From Amycolatopsis endophytica (GTDB taxonomy: Bacteria; Actinomycetota; Actinomycetes; Mycobacteriales; Pseudonocardiaceae): a stretch of 64,000 bases of DNA. The stretch is taken from positions 1,488,001-1,552,000 of the forward strand of contig NZ_JACCFK010000002.1 of the NCBI RefSeq assembly GCF_013410405.1, written 5' to 3'. The notes under the pieces were generated by a model. That model had not been told where the DNA came from and did no database searches. It saw only the letters and a list, made by a program, of their open reading frames with translations. How positions within the stretch are numbered: position 1 is the first letter of the stretch; each line of letters starts with the position of its first letter. Below, piece after piece: positions 41,081 through 49,467 of the stretch. A program made the position numbers and the translations under genes.

Positions 41081-42172
41081 TCAGGGCCGGAAGCGGTCCG
41101 GCCGGAAGGGCTCGAGCATGGGGCAGGACTCGCCGGTGCGGATCTCGCGGGCCAGCAGCTCGCCGGCGATCAGGCCGAGCGTGGCGCCGGAGTGGGTGAA
41201 GGCGACGAAGCAGCGCGGCACGGCGGACAGTTCGCCGAACACGGGTTCGCCGTCGCCCGGGACCGGTTTGCGGCCGAGCTTCCACGACGCGGCGGTCAGC
41301 GTGACACCGCCGTCGAGCAGGGCGGACGCCTCCGCGGCCAGTTCCTTGACCACCGATTCGTCGATCGTGCAGGTGCCGTCGGCCGCTTCGGTGATCCGGT
41401 CCTCGTACCAGTGGTGGTCCAGGGCGAACGTGCCGCCGGGGTTGGGCCGCAGCGCGACGCGCGGGGTGTTGAGCACGGACTTGACCTCGGTGGCGGCAGG
41501 CTCGGTGATCACGAGCATCGACAACGGTGAGGAGTCCGGAATGGACACCCCCAGCGCGGCCACGACGGACGGTGTCGCGGCGCCGCAGGCCACCACGACC
41601 GCATCGGCGTCGAACCGCTGCCCGCCAGTGGTGGTCACCCCGGTCGCCACTCCCCCGGACGTCGTGACGCTCGCGCGCCCGGCGCCGGTGACGACCTCGC
41701 CGCCCAGCGCGGTGAACTCGGCGACCAAGTGCTCGATCAGGTGCGGCAGCGAAACCCAGCCCTCGCCGGGATTGTGCACGGCGAACCCGGCAATCGCCGA
41801 CGGGTCGAGTCCCGGGTGCCGCGAGACCAGCTCGGAGTCGTAGCCGTGCGCGACTTCGGCCCGGTGCCGTTCCCGCATCGCGTCGCGGTCGGTGCTCCAG
41901 TGCAGGCCGCCGTCGAAGCGGAGCCATTCGCGCGCCGGGTCTGCGGCGAAGAGCGTGCGGTAGCGGTCTATCCCGGCCATTCGCAGCGTGTGGTAGGCCG
42001 CCGACCGTGATCCGGCCGAGTTGAGCCACGACAGCGAGCGCCCGGACGCGCCGTCGGCCAGCTCGCCCTCGGTCACCAATGTCACCGCCACGCCGTCACG
42101 CTGCAGGTGCGTGGCGGTGGAGACGCCGAGGACGCCCCCGCCCACCACGACGACGTGCTTGCCTGCGGTCAT
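41081..42172 (-). CDS. FAD-dependent oxidoreductase, DAO family
   Basis: 363 residues. Dinucleotide-binding start VVVVGGGVLGVSTATHL, second FAD segment DADAVVVACGAATPSVVAAL, and the C-terminal substrate region CFVAFTHSGATLGLIAGELLAREI. Family members oxidise amino acids, sarcosine or similar amines. ATGA overlap with the Gfo/Idh gene upstream. In this operon it may oxidise an amine released from the imported compound; the substrate is not readable from sequence. Confidence 0.88.
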   Translation of the reverse strand: MTAGKHVVVVGGGVLGVSTATHLQRDGVAVTLVTEGELADGASGRSLSWLNSAGSRSAAYHTLRMAGIDRYRTLFAADPAREWLRFDGGLHWSTDRDAMRERHRAEVAHGYDSELVSRHPGLDPSAIAGFAVHNPGEGWVSLPHLIEHLVAEFTALGGEVVTGAGRASVTTSGGVATGVTTTGGQRFDADAVVVACGAATPSVVAALGVSIPDSSPLSMLVITEPAATEVKSVLNTPRVALRPNPGGTFALDHHWYEDRITEAADGTCTIDESVVKELAAEASALLDGGVTLTAASWKLGRKPVPGDGEPVFGELSAVPRCFVAFTHSGATLGLIAGELLAREIRTGESCPMLEPFRPDRFRP

Positions 42173-43197
42173 CGGGAAAGATCCCCCTTCCGGGCGTGTG
42201 CCCGCTCGATGATGCGAAGAACGTCCACCGCGTCCCGCGGATCCACCGGGAGCGCGCCGCCGTCCAGCGCGGTGGCGAGCAGCCGGTAGAACCGGCCGTA
42301 GTCGCCGGGTTCCGGCTCGATCCGGCGGGTGCCGCCGCGGACGCCGAGCGTTCCCCAGTTCTCCGGCTGTTCCCGGCCGAACCCGTCGTCGCCGGGGCGG
42401 GCGCCGTTCTTGAGCGCGTCCTCCTGCGGGTCGAGGCCGTGTTTCGTGTAGGCGGCCTTCTCACCCAGGACGTGGAACCGTGGTCCGGGCAGCGCGGCGA
42501 GGCCGGTCATGAACAGCCGCGACCGGACGCCGTTTTCGTGGGTGAGCACGAGGAACGTGTCGTCGTCGCCCGCGCCCGCGCCGCGCCGGAGCACGTCGGC
42601 GTGCACGTCAGCGACCGGCCCGAACACCTGGCATGCCTGGTCGATCAGGTGGGTGCCGAGGTCGAACAGGATTCCGCCGCCCTCGGCGACGCCCGCCCCG
42701 GCCTTCCAGTCACGCGGTCCCTGCGGCTTCCACCACTCGAACCGCGATTCGAAGGTGTGCACGGCGCCCAGCTCGCCGTCGTCGATCAGCTTGCGCAGGG
42801 TCAGGAAGTCGCCGTCCCACCGCCGGTTCTGGAACACGGTCAGCACCCGGCCCACGCGCCGGGCGTGCTCGATCAGCACCTCGCCCTGCGCGCTGGACAC
42901 CGCGAACGGCTTGTCCACCACCACGTGCAGGCCGTGATCGAGCGCCGTCGCCGCGAGACCGGCGTGCGTCACCGGCGGCGTTCCGATGACCACGAGATCC
43001 ACTGCGGACGCCCGCTCGAACAACGCCTCCGGCGAGGAAACCACCGTCGCGTGTGGATACTCATCGGCCGCCTGCCGGGCACGATCGGCGTTACCGGTCA
43101 CGATGAAGTCGAGTGAGTAGGCGTCGTCGGCGGCGAGGAACGGGGCGTGGAAGATCCGCCCCGACACACCGAATCCGACCACGGCGGTGCGGATCAT
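42169..43197 (-). CDS. Gfo/Idh/MocA-family oxidoreductase
   Basis: 342 residues. Rossmann start IRTAVVGFGVSGRIFHAPFL, the family catalytic motif as VVVDKPFAVSS (DKP for EKP), and GGILFDLGTHLIDQACQVFG. Similar in outline to the YdgJ/IolW group, which reduces or oxidises cyclic polyols or related compounds with NAD(P). Its ends overlap both neighbours by 4 bases. Confidence 0.9.
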   Translation of the reverse strand: MIRTAVVGFGVSGRIFHAPFLAADDAYSLDFIVTGNADRARQAADEYPHATVVSSPEALFERASAVDLVVIGTPPVTHAGLAATALDHGLHVVVDKPFAVSSAQGEVLIEHARRVGRVLTVFQNRRWDGDFLTLRKLIDDGELGAVHTFESRFEWWKPQGPRDWKAGAGVAEGGGILFDLGTHLIDQACQVFGPVADVHADVLRRGAGAGDDDTFLVLTHENGVRSRLFMTGLAALPGPRFHVLGEKAAYTKHGLDPQEDALKNGARPGDDGFGREQPENWGTLGVRGGTRRIEPEPGDYGRFYRLLATALDGGALPVDPRDAVDVLRIIERAHARKGDLSR

Positions 43198-44822
43198 GAG
43201 TCCACCCCGTGGTTCGCGCGGGCGCGCTCGGCGGAGATCCGGCCTTCGGCGACGTCACGGCGGACGTCCTCCGGATCGCGTTCGGATGGTGGACCGTACC
43301 CGCCCGCGCCCGCGGTCAGGATCGAGACCCGGTCGCCCGGCTGCAGGCGCGTGTAGCCGTGCTCGACCGGTTGCGCCCCTTCGGAAAGCTCCACCCCGGC
43401 GCTCGCGCCCGGTCCGCCGCCGAACAGGCCCCACGGCCGCGACTTCTGCCGCGAGGTGTCGAGCCAGAAGTGCACGTCGGACTCCTCGACGCGCACCGTG
43501 CGCCGGATGCCCATGCCGCCGCGCGTCCGGCCGTCGCCGCCGGAGTCGTCGATCAGCGCGTACTCCTCGACCACCAGCGGGTACTCGGTCTCCAGCGCCT
43601 CCACCGGCAGGTTGCTGGTGTTGGTCATGTGCACCTGCACGCCGTCCATCCCGTCCTTGCCCAGGCGGGCGCCGCAGCCGCCGCCGATCGTCTCCAGGTA
43701 GACGAAGTAGCGGCCGGACCGGCTGTCCACCCCGGAGAAGTGCACGCCGGTGTTGGCGCCGTTGCTCGCCGCGGTCACGGTCTCCGGCACCGCCCCGGCC
43801 AGTGCGCCGTGGATCAGGTCGACGACCCGCTGGCAGGTTTCGCTGCGGCCGTTGACCGCGGCGGGCTCCACGCAGTTGAGCACCGAACCGCGCGGCGCGG
43901 CGATCGTGACCGGCCGGTGCAGTCCCGCGTTGGGGATGATGTCCGGGTCGACCAGCGTCTTGAGCGAGTAGTAGACCGCCGCGTAGAGCGCGGTCCACAC
44001 GACGTTGACGCTGGCCCGGACCTGAGGTGGGGCGGTGAAGTCGAAGGTGACCTCGTCGCCGTGCACGGTCACGGTGACGGCCAGGTCCAGTTCGTCGTCC
44101 AGCTCCGGGCAGTCGAAGCGGTCGGCGAAGGTGTACGTGCCGTCGGGCACCTTCGCGATCGCCGCGCGCGTACGCCGCTCGGTGTAGTCGAGCAGCGCTT
44201 CGGCGGCGGCGACCAGCGTATCCCGCCCGTACCGTCGGGCCAGCTCGGTGTAACGGGTCACGGCCAGCCGGTTCGCGGCGATCTGCGCACGCAGATCGGC
44301 CCGCCGCTCGTGCGGGACCTGGCAGTTGAGCAGGATCAGCTCGAACAGGTCGGTCTGCAGCTCACCGCCGCGCATCAGCCGCACCGGCGGAATCCGCAGG
44401 CCCTCCTGGAAGATGTGCGCGTGGCCGCGGTCGCCGAAATCGGCGTGATGGGCCAGGTTCGCCACCCACGCGGTGATCTCACCCTCGAGGAACACCGGTG
44501 ACACCAGCACGATGTCGGGCAGGTGCGAGCCGCCGCCGGTGAACGGGTCGTTGCCGATGAACGTGTCGCCGTCGGCGATCGTCCCCTCCGGATAGCGGCG
44601 CGTGATCTCGTCGACGATGCCCATCAGCGAGCCGAGGTGCAGCGGTGAACCGCCCTCGTCCTGCGCGAGCATCCGGCCGCGCGCGTCGAACAGCGAGGCG
44701 GTGCAGTCGCGGCGTTCCTTGATGTTGGTCGAGTAGGCCGCGCGCACCAGCGTCTCGCCCATCTCCTCCACGATGGACGACAGCGCCGAGCCGATCACCT
44801 CGACCAGCACGGGGTCCTGCAT
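43194..44822 (-). CDS. Hydantoinase B/oxoprolinase family subunit
   Basis: 542 residues. Conserved blocks: RAAYSTNIKERRDCTASLFD, IGNDPFTGGGSHLPDIVLVSPVF, HADFGDRGHAHIFQEG, and the C-terminal GGMGIRRTVRV and RLQPGDRVSILTAGAGGYGPP. It pairs with the A subunit to hydrolyse cyclic amides (5-oxoproline, hydantoins) with ATP, or carboxylates in related enzymes. The ATG at 44822 has GGAAGGGAAG upstream; a GTG at 44843 overlapping the A-subunit stop is the alternative start. Confidence 0.9.
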   Translation of the reverse strand: MQDPVLVEVIGSALSSIVEEMGETLVRAAYSTNIKERRDCTASLFDARGRMLAQDEGGSPLHLGSLMGIVDEITRRYPEGTIADGDTFIGNDPFTGGGSHLPDIVLVSPVFLEGEITAWVANLAHHADFGDRGHAHIFQEGLRIPPVRLMRGGELQTDLFELILLNCQVPHERRADLRAQIAANRLAVTRYTELARRYGRDTLVAAAEALLDYTERRTRAAIAKVPDGTYTFADRFDCPELDDELDLAVTVTVHGDEVTFDFTAPPQVRASVNVVWTALYAAVYYSLKTLVDPDIIPNAGLHRPVTIAAPRGSVLNCVEPAAVNGRSETCQRVVDLIHGALAGAVPETVTAASNGANTGVHFSGVDSRSGRYFVYLETIGGGCGARLGKDGMDGVQVHMTNTSNLPVEALETEYPLVVEEYALIDDSGGDGRTRGGMGIRRTVRVEESDVHFWLDTSRQKSRPWGLFGGGPGASAGVELSEGAQPVEHGYTRLQPGDRVSILTAGAGGYGPPSERDPEDVRRDVAEGRISAERARANHGVDS

Positions 44823-44839
44823 GGTCTTCCCTTCCGTTG

Positions 44840-46885
44840 TCACCGGCCCACCGCCACGATCAGGTTGCGCAGCTCGTCGACGACGGCCACGTCGCCGGGC
44901 AGCAGCAGGGTGGTGGTGTCCATCTGCTCGACCACCGCCGGGCCCTCGACGCGGTGACCGGGTTCGAGGAGCTTGCGGTCGTAGACCGGGCACGCGGTGA
45001 AGCCGCCACTTTCCGGCAGATACACCTCGCGGATGGCCTTCCGGGCCACGGCCGGATCGGCGTCGCCGCGCTCGGCTCGATGCAGCTCGGCACGCGACAC
45101 CTCGCCGATGGCACGCAGCCGGAACGTGACGACCTGCACCTCGTCGTCGGCGGCCGAATAGCCGTACATCCGCTCGTGCTCGGCGGCGAACCGCTTGGCC
45201 AGCTGGCTGACCGTGCCGGCGGTGATCACGCCTTCCGGAACCGCGACCGCCAGCTCGTGGTTCTGGCCCGCGTAGCGCATCTCGGCGAAGCGTTCCGTGC
45301 GTCGGCGCTCCGCGGGCACGTTCTCCTCGGCGAGCCACGCCGTCGCGTCGGCCTCCAGTTCGGCGAACACCGCGGCGACCGTGTTTTCGTCGGGCGGGGT
45401 GATGCGGGTGCGCAGGAAGTCGGCGCGGATGTCGGTCATCAGCAGACCCGCGGCGCACTGCGCGCCCGGGGTTTCCGGCACCAGCACGGTGCGCATGCCC
45501 AGCTCGCGGGCCAGGCGCACGGCGTGCAGCGGACCGGCGCCGCCGAAGGGCACCAGGACGTAGTCGCGCGGGTCGTAGCCGCGCTGCACCGAGATGACCC
45601 GGATCGCGCGGGCCATGTTCGCGGTGATGACCCGCACGATCCCCTGCGCGGCGTCGAGCAGGTCCATCCCCAGCGGGCCGGCCACTGTGGACACCGCGGT
45701 GCGTGCGGCGGCGGCGTCGATCTTCATCTGCCCGTCCAGCAGGTACTCCGGGTTGAGCACCTGGAGGACGACGTTGGCGTCGGTGACGGTCGGTTCGGTG
45801 CCGCGGCCGTAGCAGGCCGGGCCCGGATCGGCACCGGCGCTGCCCGGTCCGACCTTGAGCGCGCCGCCCGCGTCGATCCAGGCGATCGAGCCGCCGCCGG
45901 CGCCGACGGTGTGGATGTCGAGCATCGGGGCGCGCACCGGCCTGCCGTCGATCTCGGTGCCGTTGGACGCCTTGGGCACGCCGTCCTGCACGAGCGAGAC
46001 GTCCGAGGACGTGCCGCCGACGTCGAACGTGATGATGTCCGGGTATCCGGCGGCGCGGGCGATCTCGGCGGCACCGACGACACCGGTGCTCGGCCCGGAC
46101 AGGACCATCCGCGACGGCGTCCGCTCGGCGGTCTCGAACGGAATGATGCCGCCGTTGGACTGGGTGACGTGCGGGGTGGCGCGCAGGCCCAGCTCGCTCA
46201 GCCGGGTCCGCAGCCGGGCGAGGTAGCGGGCGACCACCGGCCCGAGGTAGGCGTTGACGACCACGGTGGACAGCCGTTCGTACTCGCGGAACTCCGGCAG
46301 CACCGCGGAGGACACCGAGAGGTGCACCCCCGGCAGCTCCTCGGCGAGGATCCGCTCGGCCGTCCGCTCGTGCGCGGGATCGACGAAGCTGTAGAGGAAA
46401 CACACGGCGACCGCCTCGGCGCCCTGCTCGCGCAACCGCCGCGCCAGCGTGCGGACCTGCTCCTCGTCGAGCGCCTTCTCGACCCGGCCGTCGTGGCGGA
46501 CCCGCTCGTCGACCTCCAGCCGGAGATCACGGGTCACCAGCGCGGCGGGCTTGTCGGCCTGCAGGTCGTAAAGCGAGGGACGGCGGCCGCGTCCCAGCTC
46601 CAGCAGATCGCGGAACCCGGCGGTGGTGAGCAGTCCGGTCCGGGCGCCGCGGCCGGTGAGCAGCGCGTTGGTGCCGACCGTGGTGCCGTGCGCGAAGTAG
46701 CCCACCTCGCCGAGGTCACGTCCGCCGATCTCGTCGAGCAACTGGGAAACGCCCGTCACGATGGCCCGGCCGGGATCGTCCGGAGTGCTGGACACCTTGC
46801 GCACGTACAGGCGCCCGGTCCGCTCGTCGAGGGCGCAGACGTCGGTGAAGGTGCCACCGGTGTCGACGCCGATCCGAAGTGTCAT
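44840..46885 (-). CDS. Hydantoinase A/oxoprolinase family subunit
   Basis: 681 residues. ATP-binding start RIGVDTGGTFTDVCALDE, then YFAHGTTVGTNALL, TFDVGGTSSDVSLVQDG, HTVGAGGGSIAWID and FGGAGPLHAVRLARELG, all standard for the large subunit. GGAGCAC lies directly before the ATG at 46885. First gene of the operon and divergent from the LacI gene, with two palindromes in the 120-base gap. Substrate could be 5-oxoproline, a hydantoin or N-methylhydantoin; the gamma-glutamyltransferase at the operon end favours the first. Confidence 0.9.
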   Translation of the reverse strand: MTLRIGVDTGGTFTDVCALDERTGRLYVRKVSSTPDDPGRAIVTGVSQLLDEIGGRDLGEVGYFAHGTTVGTNALLTGRGARTGLLTTAGFRDLLELGRGRRPSLYDLQADKPAALVTRDLRLEVDERVRHDGRVEKALDEEQVRTLARRLREQGAEAVAVCFLYSFVDPAHERTAERILAEELPGVHLSVSSAVLPEFREYERLSTVVVNAYLGPVVARYLARLRTRLSELGLRATPHVTQSNGGIIPFETAERTPSRMVLSGPSTGVVGAAEIARAAGYPDIITFDVGGTSSDVSLVQDGVPKASNGTEIDGRPVRAPMLDIHTVGAGGGSIAWIDAGGALKVGPGSAGADPGPACYGRGTEPTVTDANVVLQVLNPEYLLDGQMKIDAAAARTAVSTVAGPLGMDLLDAAQGIVRVITANMARAIRVISVQRGYDPRDYVLVPFGGAGPLHAVRLARELGMRTVLVPETPGAQCAAGLLMTDIRADFLRTRITPPDENTVAAVFAELEADATAWLAEENVPAERRRTERFAEMRYAGQNHELAVAVPEGVITAGTVSQLAKRFAAEHERMYGYSAADDEVQVVTFRLRAIGEVSRAELHRAERGDADPAVARKAIREVYLPESGGFTACPVYDRKLLEPGHRVEGPAVVEQMDTTTLLLPGDVAVVDELRNLIVAVGR

Positions 46886-46907
46886 GTGCTCCAAGCCTCG
46901 CTGCGAA

Positions 46908-46947
46908 TGAGAACCTTCTCAGTACCTGTTGGATGAGAACCTTCTCA
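46908..46947. promoter_or_regulatory. Two identical palindromic operators
   Basis: TGAGAACCTTCTCA occurs at 46908-46921 and 46934-46947, 26 bp centre to centre, between the hydantoinase operon and the LacI gene. Six-base arms are perfect. The centre is CC/GG, not the CG usual for LacI, but the divergent LacI gene is still the best candidate binder. Confidence 0.8.
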
Positions 46948-47005
46948 GGCAGTGGTAGCGTGAGTCAAGACATCCGCCCGGATTCGCCGCTGGGGAGGCG
47001 CGCAG

Positions 47006-48064
47006 GTGACCACGCACGGGGCCTCGCTGATCGACGTGGCCCGCCTGGCCGGGGTGTCGACGGCGACCGCGGGGCGCGCGCTCGGCGGGTACGGGCAGGT
47101 CAGCGAGCGCACGCGGGAACGGGTGCTCGCCGCGGCCGCCGAACTGGGGTACCGGCCGAACAGCCTGGCGCGCAGCATGATCACCGGCAGCACGAACACC
47201 ATCGGCGTGGTGGTGACCGACGTGGCGAACCCGTTCTTCGCGACCGCGCTGCGGGGCATCACCGACGTGACCTCGCCCGCGGGGTTCGAGGTGCTGCTGG
47301 CCAACACCGGTGGCGAGCTGTCCTCCGAGCAGCGTGCGGTCACGGTGATGTCGGAGAAGCGGGTCGACGGCATGATCGTCGCCGCCGCCCGCCCCGGCGA
47401 GGGGGCGCACCTCAAGCACGCGATGGACGCCGGTGTGCCGGTCGTGCTGATCGACCGGCAGGTCAGCGGTGTGCCGGACGCGGACAGCATCACGGTGGAC
47501 AACGACCACGCCGCCGCCGAGGCGATGGAGCACCTGCTGGAGCTGGGGCACCGGCGGATCGCGGTGATCACCGAGGCGGGCGGCCAGCTGGCGCGGGTGC
47601 GGTCGGGCAACCGGCGGCGCGGGCTGTTCCCGAGCGCCGTGCGGTTGCGGGGCTATGTCAACGCGCTGGACGCGGCGGGGCTGGCGGTGGATTCGGCGCT
47701 GGTGGCCTCCGCGCGCTACGACCGCTCGTCGGCCTACGACGCGATGGTGCGCCTGCTGGACCTCGCGGACCCGCCGACGGCCGTGTTGTGTACCGACAAC
47801 GTTTTGGCCTCCGGCGCCTACCGCGCCGCGCAGGACCTCGGCTTGCGCATGCCCGCGGAGGTGTCCCTGATCGGCTTCGACGACGAACCGTGGACCACGC
47901 TGGTGCGCCCGGAACTCACGATCGTGGAACAGCCGACCTACGACCTGGGCGCCCGCGCCGGACGACAGCTGCTGACCCGCATCACCGCCACCGGCCACCA
48001 GCGCCCACAGCACATCCAGCTGCGCGCGAAGCTCGTCGCCCGCGGCTCGACAGTCCCCCGCTGA
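47006..48064 (+). CDS. LacI-family transcriptional regulator
   Basis: 352 residues. Helix-turn-helix and hinge SLIDVARLAGVSTATAGRAL and YRPNSLARSM; effector domain VVVTDVANPFFATALRGITD, VDGMIVAAARP, VLCTDNVLASGAYRAAQDLG, LIGFDDEPWTTLVRPELTIV. A basic insertion (ARVRSGNRRRGLFPSAVRLRG) replaces the shorter loop normally before the REERLxGF helix. GGGGAGG is 8 bases before the GTG at 47006. Probably represses the divergent operon and itself through the paired palindromes. Confidence 0.9.
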   Translation: MTTHGASLIDVARLAGVSTATAGRALGGYGQVSERTRERVLAAAAELGYRPNSLARSMITGSTNTIGVVVTDVANPFFATALRGITDVTSPAGFEVLLANTGGELSSEQRAVTVMSEKRVDGMIVAAARPGEGAHLKHAMDAGVPVVLIDRQVSGVPDADSITVDNDHAAAEAMEHLLELGHRRIAVITEAGGQLARVRSGNRRRGLFPSAVRLRGYVNALDAAGLAVDSALVASARYDRSSAYDAMVRLLDLADPPTAVLCTDNVLASGAYRAAQDLGLRMPAEVSLIGFDDEPWTTLVRPELTIVEQPTYDLGARAGRQLLTRITATGHQRPQHIQLRAKLVARGSTVPR

Positions 48065-48107
48065 CCCCGCGCCCCCGAACCCGGCTCCACCCGGTCAGGA
48101 AGGAAAC

Positions 48108-48506
48108 ATGACAGCCATCGACAAGATCGCGTGGATCCGGCTGGAAGGTGGCAGGATCCTCAGCACGCGGTCACACGGTAAGGACGTGTACTACATCCCC
48201 GGTGGCAAACGCGAACCAGGTGAAACCGACATCCAGACTCTCATCCGGGAGATTCACGAAGAACTCGCCGTCGCCATCGCGCCCGCCAGTGTGGCGCACG
48301 CGGGCACCTTCGAAGCCCAGGCACACGGCCACGACGCCGGGATCACGGTGCGCATGACCTGCTACACCGCCGACTACCAAGGCACCTTGACGCCCAGCAG
48401 CGAGATCGACGAGCTCATCTGGCTGACCTACGCCGACCGCGACCGCGTATCCCCCGTCGACCAACTCATCTTCGACCACCTGCACCAGGCCGGGCACCTC
48501 ACCTGA
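48108..48506 (+). CDS. Nudix hydrolase
   Basis: 132 residues. The Nudix box runs from Gly33 to Val55 (GKREPGET...REIHEELAV): G-x5-E-x7-RE-U-x-EE-x-A, with Ala in place of the final Gly. It hydrolyses a nucleoside diphosphate linked to another moiety. AGGAAA lies before the ATG. It follows the LacI gene by 43 bases and may be cotranscribed; no functional link is apparent. 48507-48620 holds no gene. Confidence 0.9.
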   Translation: MTAIDKIAWIRLEGGRILSTRSHGKDVYYIPGGKREPGETDIQTLIREIHEELAVAIAPASVAHAGTFEAQAHGHDAGITVRMTCYTADYQGTLTPSSEIDELIWLTYADRDRVSPVDQLIFDHLHQAGHLT

Positions 48507-48620
48507 CGCCTCCGCGGGTGTGAACCGGCGGGGTCGCGCGAAGCGCCTCCGTTGAGGGTGGTGGGCAGGCGGGAGGGGCCGCCACCCGCACCGGCACGCG
48601 AGCCACTGCCGCAACAGTCT

Positions 48621-48752
48621 TCAGGGCTCGTCGCCGGGGCCGGTGGGGGTGGGGTCGTCGGGCAGGGAGTGGTCCTCCTCGCCGAGGCCCTCGTCCTCCT
48701 CGGTCGCGGGCTTGCCCTCCTCGCCGAGGTCCTCACGTTCCGGATCGGTCAT
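48621..48752 (-). CDS. Small acidic protein
   Basis: 43 residues, MTDPEREDLGEEGKP at the start, about one third Asp and Glu, no hydrophobic core, so probably disordered. Its ATG overlaps the stop of the DsbA-like gene by 4 bases, which supports translation. Not recognised. It may be an accessory of the DsbA-like protein or an unneeded tail of its transcript. Confidence 0.6.
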   Translation of the reverse strand: MTDPEREDLGEEGKPATEEDEGLGEEDHSLPDDPTPTGPGDEP

Positions 48753-49438
48753 CGCTCCTCCTCGTGATCCGCCGCGGCGCGTTTCACCAGCTCCGCGAAC
48801 ACGTCCGGGTCGTCCCGGTCCACGACCGGGAACCCGGCGCCCTGCTCCCCCACCCAGTGCAGTTCGATGCCAGGGTTGTGCACGTCCGACCCGTCGGCGA
48901 AGAACAGGTGCGGGCTGCCCTGCACGAGATCCCGGTTGGCGCGGTAGTCGTGCATCATCGCGGCGCGGGCGCGGCCGTCGTCGAGCGCCTCGCCCAGCGC
49001 GGTGGCGTCGACGTGTTCGCACTCGCTGGCGACGTCGAGGATTTCGTGGTGCAGCGCGATGCACCGGCTGTCCCGGAAAAGCGCCATCCGCAGCGCGAGG
49101 TCCAGTTCCTCGGCGGCCTGCGGCGACTGCTCCTTGGCCGCGTGCACCGCCTCGTTGGCGGGCAGCGTCGTCACCGGCCAGTCCGCCGGGTCGTGCTGCC
49201 ACAGCGCCCACCCGAGGTTCGGTTCGAGCGCGCCGACCACCGGGATCTCCGAGTCCAGGAACCTTTTCGGGATGGGGAACCGGTTGACGTCTTCGAGCAG
49301 GAACAGCCGGTGGTCCAGCCGCACGTCCGCCCGCAGCTCGTCGCGGGCCCGCAGCAGACGCGCGATCGCGACGGTCGACCAGGCGCAGGCGACGTCGGTG
49401 TAGACGACGATGGTGCCCTTGCGTGGCTGAATGCTCAT
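48749..49438 (-). CDS. DsbA-family thioredoxin-fold protein
   Basis: 229 residues, no signal peptide. The active-site motif is Cys18-Ala-Trp-Ser21 (VYTDVACAWS), with Ser where the second Cys of CxxC would be. The helical insert and GSPHLFFADGSDVHNPG fit the FrnE/2-hydroxychromene isomerase-like branch, which in actinomycetes includes mycothiol-dependent enzymes. A monothiol site suggests mixed disulfides with mycothiol or conjugation chemistry more than disulfide oxidation. Inference only. Confidence 0.85.
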   Translation of the reverse strand: MSIQPRKGTIVVYTDVACAWSTVAIARLLRARDELRADVRLDHRLFLLEDVNRFPIPKRFLDSEIPVVGALEPNLGWALWQHDPADWPVTTLPANEAVHAAKEQSPQAAEELDLALRMALFRDSRCIALHHEILDVASECEHVDATALGEALDDGRARAAMMHDYRANRDLVQGSPHLFFADGSDVHNPGIELHWVGEQGAGFPVVDRDDPDVFAELVKRAAADHEEER

Positions 49439-49467
49439 GCACCCGGCATACCCACGGCGGCGGTGGG

